NCBI GenBank assembly: GCA_963755055.1
Contig: CAVWIS010000017.1
Coordinates: 196,519 to 260,518, forward strand
Origin: AP-16 sp963755055
GTDB lineage: Bacteria; Pseudomonadota; Alphaproteobacteria; Rhizobiales; Xanthobacteraceae
Direction of reading: 5' to 3'
Length of the DNA: 64,000 nucleotides
Each line of letters starts with the position of its first letter. Position 1 is the first letter of the stretch. Below, piece after piece: positions 20,230 through 28,549 of this stretch. Made by a program: the position numbers and the translations under genes. Under the pieces are notes generated by a model. That model was not told the DNA's origin. It saw only the letters and a program-made list of their open reading frames with translations, and did no database searches.

Positions 20230-20775
20230 GTGCGCTCTGGCCTTGCGAGCAGCGAGCATTTCCTTCGCCATCTTCTGCGCCTTGACGGCCCGACCCGGAG
20301 CGAGCGCTTCGGCAGGGGCGTCAGCGACGATTGGATCGCCCGTTATGCCGCTGAGACCGACTGGCTGCGCGGCGCCGTGCTCGGATGCTGGATCGACGGG
20401 ACGCTGCGTGGCGCCGCCGAGTTGCGCCGCTATGGGTCGGGCCCGTCGAGAACCGGGGAGACGGCGCTCTCGATCGAGCCGGCGTTTCAAAATCACGGCC
20501 TGGGCTCGCTTCTCGCGCGCGGCATCGTTGTCATCGCACGCAACCGAGGTATCGCCACGCTCCGCATGCTCGTTGCCGCCGGCAATTGGCACACGCGAAG
20601 CATCGCCCAGAAGCTTGGCGCGCGCATGGCGCTCGCCGGCGGTCAGATAGACGCGGAGCTAACGCTCGGCCCTGGCACTGCGGCGACGCTCGCCGAGGAG
20701 AGCCAGTGCTTCGGCGGCTCCCTTGAGCCAAGTCTGCCGAAGACAGCCATGCCGTGGGCAACTTGGATGCGTTGA
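20230..20775 (+). CDS. GNAT family N-acetyltransferase
   Basis: The 181-residue protein matches the GNAT fold. It has LRLDGPTRSERFGRGVSDDW at the N-terminus, a beta-4 strand TALSIEPAFQ and the acetyl-CoA pyrophosphate loop QNHGLGSLLA, then ARNRGIATLRMLVAAGN. Related rhizobial proteins have the same N-terminal LRLDPxSRxxRF motif. The start is GTG at 20230 with GGAGG ten bases upstream. The acceptor substrate is unknown. It stands alone between a membrane protein and a decayed mobile region. Confidence 0.85.
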   Translation: MRSGLASSEHFLRHLLRLDGPTRSERFGRGVSDDWIARYAAETDWLRGAVLGCWIDGTLRGAAELRRYGSGPSRTGETALSIEPAFQNHGLGSLLARGIVVIARNRGIATLRMLVAAGNWHTRSIAQKLGARMALAGGQIDAELTLGPGTAATLAEESQCFGGSLEPSLPKTAMPWATWMR

Positions 20776-20872
20776 TCGTGCGGGAGCGGGATTGCGTCAT
20801 CGAGGCTCACCAGCTTGCCACAGCCGCAGCAGAGGCCACTGCGCCATGGCCTGCTGCGGTCGGAGGATGACG

Positions 20873-21010
20873 GTGCGCCCCAGCACGGTACCACTTCCCG
20901 TTCGAGGATACGTTTGACCTCCCGGTAGCTTGCGGGCCGCAGCCGCCGTTCCTGGCGTAGCAGATACTGCGCGACGACGGCGGCAACCCGGTTCGACGCT
21001 TCCGGGACCG
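20873..21010 (-). pseudogene. Tyrosine recombinase (phage integrase) remnant
   Basis: The minus strand encodes NRVAAVVAQYLLRQERRLRP, then SYREVKRILEREVVPCWG. This is the SAM-like N-terminal DNA-binding domain found in alphaproteobacterial integrases (VExFIxRHA...RSxxExxRxLRREVLPxWG). The catalytic domain with Arg, His and Tyr is not present on either side. It marks the left part of a decayed mobile region that continues to about 25.5 kb. Confidence 0.5.
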
Positions 21011-21440
21011 GCGGGGACACATCCGGGTAACGTTTTCGACCCTGTTCCGGGTCTGGCAGCCTTTGGCAGCCAAAATCCCAGGAAATGCTGGGAACTGGGC
21101 TTTCCATGCTATCCCCAGGGAGGAGCTTGTCAGCCTCCGACAGCCCCTGTCAAGGGTACGATGCTGTGGAAGATACAATTCGCCAACACGGCATCGAGCC
21201 ATATGTGCGCAGTATGATTTGACTTTTCCGAAGCGGTCGAACCCATCACCGACTGGTTGGAAATCATATTCCCGTCGTCATGGCCGTGATTTGCGGATAA
21301 AGGTCATGGGTGCTGACCTACAGAGAGTTTTATTTATTTTGTCGCCTTGTTATCTCGGGAGCCAATACTATGTGCCGCTCGTAGTTTGGATGATGAACAT
21401 TCAGATTATATTTTAATATGATATTTTAGGGAGAATTACG

Positions 21441-21721
21441 ATGAGTACACAGCACACGAACGAAAACCTGACTGTCCACTTCAAGGTCAAGGACTACGCG
21501 GCATGGCGTACAGGTTACGATGCAGGCGAAAAGGGTCGCCTTTCTGCGGGCATTACCAATGGACGAGTGTTTCGCAACGCCGCCGACCCGAATGATGTGG
21601 TGATCTGCAAGATGTCGCGGATGTCGGAAAGGCCCGCACTTGGCTGGGCTCCGATGACCTGAAGACGACAATGCAAAAGAACGGCGTGATAGGCTCGCCC
21701 AGTATCCGCTTTGCCGCCTAA
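21441..21721 (+). pseudogene. ABM-like/cyclase small protein, frameshifted
   Basis: The first part reads LTVHFKVKDYAAWRTGYDAG and the displaced part reads QDVADVGKARTWLGSDDLKT, then KNGVIGSPSIRFAA. Joined, they give a protein of about 93 residues resembling the ferredoxin-like ABM (antibiotic biosynthesis monooxygenase) or cyclase fold seen in small alphaproteobacterial proteins. The break is near 21607, where one C missing from ATCCTG would restore the frame. GGGAGAATTACG precedes the ATG. The function is unknown. Confidence 0.7.
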
Positions 21722-21880
21722 GCAGCGGCCGAAACAGCCATAGTCGGGACGGTCGTGACGCGACTGTTTTGTCGTGTCGCCGTTCCGAAGATGGACGCCC
21801 CGGCCTGTCCCCCGTCCCCCTACTGATGGCCGGGGCTCTCCCTTCCGCGCGACTCACGTCTTGCGCCCTTGAGGGCCACG

Positions 21881-22069
21881 ATGACGGCTGCCCATTACAT
21901 CAATGAACACCAATCGGACATACGCGGCATCAAGGATGGCTGGTACGCCGTCGAAGATGACGGCAACCTCTCTTCCGGGCCGTTCTCCAGACGCCAGGAG
22001 CGCATCAACAGAATCGCTCAACCGACGAATGGGACGACCGCGCGTACGTCGAAACGGGGGCTGGACTGA
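21881..22069 (+). CDS. Small hypothetical protein, GWYAVEDDG type
   Basis: The 62-residue product (MTAAHYINEHQSDIRGIKDG, then WYAVEDDGNLSSGPFSRRQE) resembles a group of small proteins common in Bradyrhizobium, which share GWYAVEDDGN and SGPFSSREEC-type segments. There are no membrane or signal features. ATG at 21881 is used because similarity starts there. The function is unknown. Confidence 0.55.
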   Translation: MTAAHYINEHQSDIRGIKDGWYAVEDDGNLSSGPFSRRQERINRIAQPTNGTTARTSKRGLD

Positions 22070-22148
22070 AACACCTCTGTTCGGGATCTGGCGCTTAGAG
22101 TGTGCGACCGGATGTCCCCAACAAAAACCGCTCGAAGGGAGTTTAGTT

Positions 22149-22478
22149 ATGGATACGAAGACCAACGCCGCGCCGGAAGCGACTGATCTCATCAAAGGCA
22201 AATATTCGACGGCGGTCAAGGGCGCCCAGGACTACAACAACAAGCTCCTCGAATTCGCTCAAACGAATACCAACACCGCTTTCGAATTCGCCCAACGGCT
22301 GTTGGGAGTGAAATCACCTTCGGAATTTATTGAACTTTCGAGCGAGCGTGCGCGCAAGCAGTTTGCGACGCTGACCGAGCAGACCCAGGAACTTTCAGCG
22401 CTCGCTCAGAGGGTCACGCTCGCGACCGCAGCGCCCGTCAAGCTGGACGTCACCAAAGCCTCTGGCCGCACCACTTGA
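22149..22478 (+). CDS. Phasin family protein
   Basis: The 109-residue helical protein has the phasin pattern: DYNNKLLEFAQTNTNTAFEF, then QRLLGVKSPSEFIELSSERA and RKQFATLTEQTQELSALAQR. Phasins coat polyhydroxyalkanoate granules, though many small rhizobial members have no proven granule role. GGGAG lies upstream of ATG 22149. No PHA synthase or depolymerase is adjacent. It sits inside the mobile region but has normal codon usage. Confidence 0.85.
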   Translation: MDTKTNAAPEATDLIKGKYSTAVKGAQDYNNKLLEFAQTNTNTAFEFAQRLLGVKSPSEFIELSSERARKQFATLTEQTQELSALAQRVTLATAAPVKLDVTKASGRTT

Positions 22479-22830
22479 GTTTAATTGGCGGACTGTAGTC
22501 TCGGTGGAGACGCAGCCGCGCCATAAAGGGACCGTGTGGCGATCCGTGGATCAGCTTACCGGTGTCGGTGGTGAAGACCACAAGCGCCGGGCCAGGACGA
22601 GCGGAGGGCGACGAGTGCAATACGGAAAACTACCACGGTGGCCAATGGGGCAGTTACAAGGAGCTGTTGGGGTACGTCCAAGCCAAGCTAGCTCTGATAA
22701 CTGTCTACCGGTATCAGGGCCCCTCGATGGTTGAGAAGGGGAAGTAGGCATTTCAATGTAATTTTGAACTCTTTCGTCAAGAGATGCATTCCCCAAGTCC
22801 AGCACCGTCGGTTCTGTGAAGGGTTTCGGA

Positions 22831-22920
22831 GTGCGCCGGGAGACCGGCAAGGAGTAGAGGGTGCAAGTCCCTTACGGTGAAGGAATAGCGATGTTGGCCG
22901 CCCGTTCTGGCGGGCACCCC
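22831..22920 (+). other. Possible group II intron 5' fragment
   Basis: GTGCGCCGGGAGACCGGC at 22831 and GGGTGCAAGTCCC at 22859-22871 resemble the 5' end and the domain I conserved segment of bacterial group II introns. No reverse transcriptase reading frame follows, and no domain V was identified by eye. It may be a remnant or a chance match. Confidence 0.3.
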
Positions 22921-23159
22921 GACGGCCTGCACTCTATCGGCGGTATGCGGAGGATTCTGACCGACCAGCAGGATCGGGTGGCCCAGGCGATAGTGGAGCA
23001 CCTTGAGATGAGCAACTGGAAGATTGAAGAGAGGCCGATGCCGAAGGGGCATGAGTCCGATATTATGCGAAAATTGGAGCCTTTAATGCAAATCAATTAC
23101 GATGCACCGGCTTCTCTCCACCGATGGGCTTCCCTTGAGAAAAAGCGGACACGTAACGC

Positions 23160-23690
23160 TCAGATTTCAAGTAGCCGCGAAATATGGAGCGGTACGTTTG
23201 GAGGAGCCGTACACAGCTGGGCCCGCATATACTGCATCTCCAGCGTCTTGACCGTGTCCCAGTCGAGCTGAGCTCCTTGGCGACGTCGCGGATCGACGCC
23301 TGCCGGCAGCGGCGGCCGACATAAAACGCAAAGCGTTTGGTGAAGTGCGGATTGTCCGCCAGAAAATCCAACCGTTCGCGCTTCACTGTCCACAATGCCG
23401 GCACCCGATGCGCCGCACGTCGAGTTCCAGAACAATTCGAAACCCTGCGCTCGGCAGGTCGCGAACCTGCCGCACCCGCCGGTCGTACCAGCCGTTCCAG
23501 ACCTGCCCGCAACCCCCGCACAGCGTTTTTTTGAGCGCCGATCGAGACGCAATATCCGCACATCCGGATCACCGAACACACCGCAAGGGGCTCTTTCGCC
23601 CGAAAGCCGCCGAACGAATATCCATCCGACAGACGTCGCTGTCGCTTCCCTGATCGACCATCCCTCAGCATGGCGAAAACGAGCATGCCT
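23160..23690 (-). pseudogene. ISL3 family transposase remnant
   Basis: Pieces in three frames assemble into the N-terminal half of an ISL3-type transposase: a zinc-finger region (LCGGCGQVWNGWYDRRVRQV, then DVRRIGCRHCGQ), then RERLDFLADNPHFTKRFAFY, GRRCRQASIRDVAKEL and LDWDTVKTLEMQYMRAQL. Frame changes occur at an A7 run near 23525, near 23390 and near 23265. The DDE catalytic part is missing to the left. The element is dead; inverted repeats were not identified. Confidence 0.7.
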
Positions 23691-23864
23691 CAAAGCCAAG
23701 AAAGTCCCTATCCACAGCCGTTTCCGCCGCTATGATCCCTCAAAATCACCCACTCGATTCCCTGAAGACCCTCTTTCGTGAACCATCTTCCTCAATTGTC
23801 ACCGGGGCTACTGCCGGGGCTACGAGCGAGGCTGTTCCAATTGCTGCCTCTCGGCCTGACGCTA

Positions 23865-24705
23865 GGTCGTGTGGACATTCATCGCATCCATACGATGAAA
23901 CCCGCCACGGCGACGAAGGATGCATAGGATGCGATGGTCTTGTCGTATCGCGTTGCGACCCGGCGGAAATGCTTGATTTTGTTGATAAAGCATTCGACGA
24001 GATGTCGCTCCTTGTAGAGGTGGGGATCGTGGGGAATCGCGCGGGCGCGGCTTGCATTGGACGGGATCACGGCCGTCACGCTGCGCTGAGCGAGATGGGC
24101 GCGAAACCTGTCGGAGTCGAAGGCTTTGTCACCGATGATGTTCTGGGCGGGCAAACCGGCGATCAGCTCTTCGGCCTTGGTGACTCATGCACCTGCCCGG
24201 CGCTGTAGAGCAGGCGCAGCACATTGCCCAGAGCGTCAACGGCGATGTGAATCTTGGTGCTCAATCCCCCGCGCGACCGCCCGATCGCTTGATTTTGAAT
24301 CCCCCTTTGGCGCCGGCCGCGTGCTGGTGCGCCCGAATGATCGTTCCGTCGATGATGATCGATTCCAAATCGGGATCGTCCGCCACGGCAGCCATGACAC
24401 GCACCCACACCCCTGCCTTCGCCCAGCGCCGAAAGCGTCGGAACACGCTGTTCCAGTTGCCGAAATATGCCTCCAGATCGCGCCACGGCGCTCCCGTTCG
24501 CGCCATCCAAACAATCGCATCGACGAACAGCCGATTGTCCTCTCCAGTGCGCCCGGGATCCCCTGGTTTGCCGGGCACCAAGTGCTCGATCCGCTCCCAT
24601 TGTGCATCCGTCAATCGATGGCGAATTATCCAAGGCCTCCCCCATTCGGAAAGCCTTAAATCACAACGACGATTCAGGGGGAATCCCCTGAATGTCCACA
24701 CGACC
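23865..24705 (-). mobile_element. IS5-superfamily (IS427-type) insertion sequence, 841 bp
   Basis: The element is bounded by inverted repeats GGTCGTGTGGACATTCA at 23865 and its complement ending at 24705, and is flanked by TA on both sides (23863-23864 and 24706-24707), the usual target duplication of the IS427 group. The outer flanks read ACGC and GCGT, so the empty site was the palindrome ACGCTAGCGT. One transposase gene fills the element. Confidence 0.85.
23879..24701 (-). pseudogene. IS427-type transposase, split over three frames
   Basis: The first frame (24701-24261) has RLTDAQWERIEHLVPGKPGD, GAPWRDLEAYFGNWNSVFRR and the first catalytic Asp in IIIDGTIIRAHQHAAG. The second frame has AIGRSRGGLSTKIHIAVDAL; a shift near 24285 could be the programmed frameshift used by this group. 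The third (24154-23879) has NIIGDKAFDSDRF with the second Asp, and the Glu region HLVECFINKIKHFRRVATRY. The second shift, near 24185 in HESPR, is not expected for the family and suggests a mutation or a base error. Confidence 0.8.
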
Positions 24706-24861
24706 TAGCGTTCTGACCCATTCGCTGGCTGATCGCGGTGGCCGCCCGACGAGCGACTCACCGAGTGTGAAGTCTCCCAGCTGCTCGGCCCGCGGGTAAG
24801 ACCCGGTTAACCATTTCGGTCGTACGTTCCGGCGTTTCAGGTTCGGCACGGAGGACCGGCT

Positions 24862-25281
24862 ATGACATACACCCTCGGAACGGCAGCCAAGGCAACGGGC
24901 ACCAGCAAGAGCACGATCTTTCGCGCCATCAAGGCTGGCCGCATTTCAGGCACTCGGAAAGAGACCGGCGACTGGTCCATCGACCCTGCCGAACTCCATC
25001 GGGTTTTCCCGCCGGTAAAAGACGGGGAGAAACGTGCCGTGAACGGTGCGGCGGAACGTGGCGCAACCGCCCTGGAACGCGCTGAAAAGGCGGTCTTGGA
25101 GGCCCAAATCACAACCCTCCGCGAGACCGCGGAATTGCTCCGTGGCCAGCTGGAAGATACCCGAAAGGACCGAGACGCGTGGCGTGACCAGGCACAATCC
25201 GCGCAGCGGCTCCTGACTGATGCGCGGCCAAAACGGGCGGGATTTTTTCGACGAGTTTTCATCCGCTCCAAAGCTGCGTAG
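24862..25281 (+). CDS. Plasmid-type helix-turn-helix/coiled-coil protein
   Basis: The 139-residue protein starts with an excisionase/MerR-like helix-turn-helix (MTYTLGTAAKATGTSKSTIF, RAIKAGRISGTRK) and then a long charged helix from about residue 60 to 120 (LERAEKAVLEAQITTLRETA) predicted as a coiled coil. This arrangement is typical of small KfrA-like or replication-associated proteins on alphaproteobacterial plasmids and integrated elements. It supports a plasmid or integrative-element origin for this region. Its partner genes are not present. Confidence 0.65.
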   Translation: MTYTLGTAAKATGTSKSTIFRAIKAGRISGTRKETGDWSIDPAELHRVFPPVKDGEKRAVNGAAERGATALERAEKAVLEAQITTLRETAELLRGQLEDTRKDRDAWRDQAQSAQRLLTDARPKRAGFFRRVFIRSKAA

Positions 25282-25312
25282 CAACCGTATTGCCCGGAAG
25301 CGCCTGGGAGGT

Positions 25313-25468
25313 TCAGGACGTCGTTGTGGGTTTCTTTGCCGCTCGAATCCAATCGAGCAGTTCACTCAATTCGTCGTCGCTCATATCCTTGCAAGGATCG
25401 GCAGGCTCGGCGTGGACCTCTCTCGGTACGATCGAAGCAATGATTTTCAGGTAAACCACCGGTTGACC
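25313..25468 (-). pseudogene. C-terminal fragment of a phage-type DUF5681-like protein
   Basis: The minus strand encodes PVVYLKIIASIVPREVHAEP, then MSDDELSELLDWIRAAKK. This resembles the C-terminal segment YLKLIASVLPKE...LTDDELxxxLxxIR found in small terminase-linked proteins of phage and rhizobia. The conserved GRSGNPxGRP N-terminus is missing, so only the tail remains. The family link is from memory. Confidence 0.4.
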
Positions 25469-25578
25469 TGGTAAACACGTTCGATTACATCCGCGTGCCG
25501 CCCGCCTGGCGCCCTCAGTCATCGGCTACCCAGAGATTGCACCATGCTTTAGGGTCGCTGCCTTGGAGCTTGGCGAGT

Positions 25579-26184
25579 ATGAAGCGGCGCACGATCCTCA
25601 CGTCGGTTGCGAGTGCGGCGGCGCTTGTTCTTGCCGGGCACAGAACGTTTGCGGTCGCGGGCCCTGATCGGCAGCAACGGCTGATCGGGCCGCGGTTTGC
25701 CGACTTGAATCCGGACCGTATGTGGCCGGTCTACCGGCGCTACCACCTGCTGATCGTCGGCCAACGCGATGATGAAAGCGGCAGTGCTCTTGCGGCGGCG
25801 ACCGTCGACGTGCTGATGCGATTTCTCCCGAACTCGCGCGCCATGCTGGTCCGCGCTGCGGATGCTCGGCGCGTCGGCGTGCTCATTGCCACGGATCAAC
25901 AGGACGTCGCAATCATGGCGGCGGGAAGTGCGGAGGCCCTCTTTCTCGGCAAGCCGCCCTTTGACGATATCCGCGACGCGCCGTTGCGGGTAATAGTATC
26001 ATTTGGGAGCCACTCCCTCGTGTGCCGCCCGAGTTTCATGGCACGCCACGCCTATCTGATCGCCAGGACGCTGGCTGAACACAAAGACGCATTTCCCACG
26101 CCCGCCGGTGCTCCCGACGGCGTCGTCCCGGCGCACCGGGGATCGCACGCCTTTTTCGCCGGCGAAGAGATGCCCAATGACTGA
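25579..26184 (+). CDS. Exported protein, possibly TAXI/periplasmic-binding-like
   Basis: The 201-residue product begins with a signal peptide carrying two arginines (MKRRTILTSVASAAALVLAG). The rest (VYRRYHLLIVGQRDDESGSA, VGVLIATDQQDVAIMAAGSA, LRVIVSFGSHSLVCRPSFMA) has the alternating beta-alpha look of a TAXI or NMT1 solute-binding domain, but it is shorter than those families. It starts a three-gene operon: its stop overlaps the next start by eight bases and a HupE-type membrane protein follows. A role in sensing or delivering a metal or small solute to HupE is an inference. Confidence 0.65.
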   Translation: MKRRTILTSVASAAALVLAGHRTFAVAGPDRQQRLIGPRFADLNPDRMWPVYRRYHLLIVGQRDDESGSALAAATVDVLMRFLPNSRAMLVRAADARRVGVLIATDQQDVAIMAAGSAEALFLGKPPFDDIRDAPLRVIVSFGSHSLVCRPSFMARHAYLIARTLAEHKDAFPTPAGAPDGVVPAHRGSHAFFAGEEMPND

Positions 26185-26992
26185 TGACTCGGCCACGGCA
26201 AACGCGTCCCGCACAGGGCAATCGCTGACCGCCGTCTGCCCGCGATGCGCAGCCTTCCGGGGTCCCGGGCCCGGGCTCGTTCTCTTCGTTCTCCTCTTTT
26301 CGACTCTTGGCGCCCGCACGCTGGTCGCTCATGATATGATCGACATCGAGCGGGCAAACGGGCTCGTCTCCGCTGCCGACGAGGAGGTCGCGCTCGCCAA
26401 AACGGCCGCCGGGCCAGGACCTGAGGGCATGGCGCGATTTGCACTCGGTATGGTTCTAGTCGAGGCGACCAACATCCTCAACCGCGATCTCGCGGCGCAC
26501 AGCGGGCGGCTTACGGTTAACGCCGAACTCTTGCTGAAGGCTCTCGTCCAGCGCGATCTGGCGCCCCGCTTGGACGATGCGATCGGGCGCTACCGCCTGC
26601 CGAGAACCCCGCTCGAGGAGGCCATTCGCCTCTCACCCGAAGCACCTTATTCGCTGCGCGCGCGGTTCGAGCTCCTGAAAGCCGGCTTCTACGAGAGCTT
26701 CGTACTCGATCCTTTTCAGCTTGTCGGCATTGGGTTGGACGATCTTGACCACCAGATCGCCGAGGCCAAGGCGTTGGCTTTGGCCATCGCGAGCGGGGAC
26801 GACGCCGAGGAGGCAGCGTTCATTCACGCCATCGATCTTGCGCGGGCCTCACAGCTTGCGCCGCCTGAGGAAAGGCGCGCTTACACCGGCAAGGCGCGGA
26901 CGGCGCTCGGGGCGTTCTCTGAAGCCTACCCCCAGAGCATTCGTGCCGCGACGGCCGGCGTAATCATTAAGCGCCTGGGCGGTGCCGAATGA
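26177..26992 (+). CDS. Exported or membrane-anchored helical protein
   Basis: The 271-residue product has a hydrophobic segment near residues 34-50 (GPGLVLFVLLFSTLGART), then a mainly helical domain (GMVLVEATNILNRDLAAHSG, APRLDDAIGRYRLPRTPLEE, PYSLRARFELLKAGFYESFV). No family is recognised. ATG at 26177 overlaps the previous stop, so the two genes are translationally coupled. The HupE-type gene follows within about 70 bases. The three genes probably work together. Confidence 0.65.
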   Translation: MTDDSATANASRTGQSLTAVCPRCAAFRGPGPGLVLFVLLFSTLGARTLVAHDMIDIERANGLVSAADEEVALAKTAAGPGPEGMARFALGMVLVEATNILNRDLAAHSGRLTVNAELLLKALVQRDLAPRLDDAIGRYRLPRTPLEEAIRLSPEAPYSLRARFELLKAGFYESFVLDPFQLVGIGLDDLDHQIAEAKALALAIASGDDAEEAAFIHAIDLARASQLAPPEERRAYTGKARTALGAFSEAYPQSIRAATAGVIIKRLGGAE

Positions 26993-27062
26993 TTGGCGAC
27001 CGACGCCAGCGACGCCAATGAACTGGGCACTCCGCCGAACGCGCTTTATACAAAGCCTCCGG

Positions 27063-28196
27063 ATGCGCCCAGGCCGTGCTCGACTCAACAGCGGTCCCGC
27101 CGCGACAGCGTCTCGCGCCTGGCTTGCCCTGGCCAGCGTTGCCGTCGCTGCCATCGCCACTTGGGAGGCGCAGGCGCACAATGCCGGGGTCAGCACCTCG
27201 CGCATCGTGGTCCACGGCCGCACGGTCGAAGTGGAAATCAATGCCCTTGGTCGCGACTACGAAAAGTCGGCCGGGGTTCGAATCACCGAAGCGGGATCGG
27301 GCGAGGTCAACCGTGTGGCGCTGGCGGTCATGGCGCCGTCAGTGCTCACCTACATTGGCGACCACGTTGCAGTCTTTGCCGGCAGGCAGCAATGCGCGCG
27401 TAGGCCAGGAACGGCACTGCCGGCCGACACCCACGTTCTGGTGACGGTGGCATGGACGTGTCCATTGGATGGCGGCGAGCTGCGCTATCGCGCGACCCTG
27501 TTTCACGACGTGGATCCTACCGCACGACATCTGGCTATCATCGCAACCGAGAGCGGCGAGCGCGAGCTTGCCCTCGACAGCAGAGCGCCCGAGGTCGCTC
27601 TGTCCGGTGCGGGGTCGTCGGCACTCCAGGTGGTCGGGCGGTTCGTCCAGGCCGGTATCGAGCACATCTTTCTCGGCTACGATCACATCGCATTCCTTGC
27701 CGCGATCGTGCTTTGGGCGCAGCGTTTGTGGCCGGTGATCAAGATCGTCACCGCCTTCACGATTGCTCACTCGATCACGCTGTCCCTTGCTGCGCTGCAG
27801 ATTGTCGTATTCCCAAGTGCCATCGTCGAACCGGCGATCGCCGCGACGATCATATTTGTAGCGGTCGAGAACTTTTTCTCGCGCAATGTGGACGGTCGCT
27901 GGCGGGTGACGTTCGTTTTCGGGCTCATTCACGGCTTCGGCTTCGCCAGCGCGCTGCAGGAGATCGGGCTGCCAGCGAATGCGGCCGTGCCCGCGCTCGC
28001 GGCTTTCAACATCGGCGTGGAGATTGGGCAGGTCGTGATTGTGGCCCTCATCTTTCCACTTCTGCTGTGGTCGGATCGGATCGGTCACCGGGCCGCGGCA
28101 CGCAACGGACGGCATCCGGCGGTGGTCTACTTCTGTTCAGCGGCGATCTTGTCGGCCGGGCTTTACTGGCTCATGGTACGCACCGTGCTCCCCTGA
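27063..28196 (+). CDS. HupE/UreJ family membrane protein with extracytoplasmic N-domain
   Basis: The product (about 377 residues) has a signal peptide ending WEAQA, a beta-rich extracytoplasmic domain (about 40-190) and a C-terminal membrane domain of six or seven helices. That domain has HIFLGYDHIAFLAAIVLW, TIAHSITLSLAAL, VENFFSR and LIHGFGFASALQE, the His-rich signature of the HupE/UreJ-2 branch linked to nickel or cobalt transport. ATG at 27063 gives the best signal peptide; starts at 26982 (GTG) and 27018 are alternatives. It ends the operon with two exported proteins. Metal transport is a family-level expectation. Confidence 0.85.
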   Translation: MRPGRARLNSGPAATASRAWLALASVAVAAIATWEAQAHNAGVSTSRIVVHGRTVEVEINALGRDYEKSAGVRITEAGSGEVNRVALAVMAPSVLTYIGDHVAVFAGRQQCARRPGTALPADTHVLVTVAWTCPLDGGELRYRATLFHDVDPTARHLAIIATESGERELALDSRAPEVALSGAGSSALQVVGRFVQAGIEHIFLGYDHIAFLAAIVLWAQRLWPVIKIVTAFTIAHSITLSLAALQIVVFPSAIVEPAIAATIIFVAVENFFSRNVDGRWRVTFVFGLIHGFGFASALQEIGLPANAAVPALAAFNIGVEIGQVVIVALIFPLLLWSDRIGHRAAARNGRHPAVVYFCSAAILSAGLYWLMVRTVLP

Positions 28197-28309
28197 AGCA
28201 TCGGCCAGTTGCTTTAGCGCCATGTGCAATCCGGCCTTGGTCGACGGCTTTGTCTCGGACCGGCGGCGACCGATCTCGTCAGGGATGCCCTACTGCTTCG
28301 GATCAACGC

Positions 28310-28480
28310 CGACCCGAGGCGTCTCCTCGTACGACATTGTTGCCCGCGACCACGCGGTCGAAATGGGCCTCCAGTGACGCGTCGCTGCGGCGGGCCTGGT
28401 GCTCGATCAGGCGCTGCTGGTCGCCGTTGAACGTGACGACGCCGATCGACTGCGATGCCGGAATTCGAAGGCGAACTGCC
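28310..28480 (-). pseudogene. Fragment of a superfamily I DNA helicase
   Basis: The minus strand reads SIGVVTFNGDQQRLIEHQ, then ARRSDASLEAHFD. This matches the segment SIGVVTFNxxQQxLIEDLL...RRDPxLExFFD in large DUF4011/DUF3320-type helicases. The VKNLENVQGDERD motif that should follow is absent, so only a short internal piece survives. The match is from memory and short. Confidence 0.4.
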
Positions 28481-28549
28481 GGAAGACGGTTCACCGGCGC
28501 CGGCTTTTGTCACTTCAGATCGCCCTTAGTGCGCCCTCAGCGCGTGACG

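Noticed and set aside
22766..22785. TTGA...GTCAA pair near the intron-like stretch
   Set aside because: The spacing between half-sites is too long for an FNR-type dyad.
27282..27300. GGTTCGAATC-like tRNA T-loop motif
   Set aside because: It lies inside the HupE coding sequence with no cloverleaf around it; no tRNA was found anywhere in the window.
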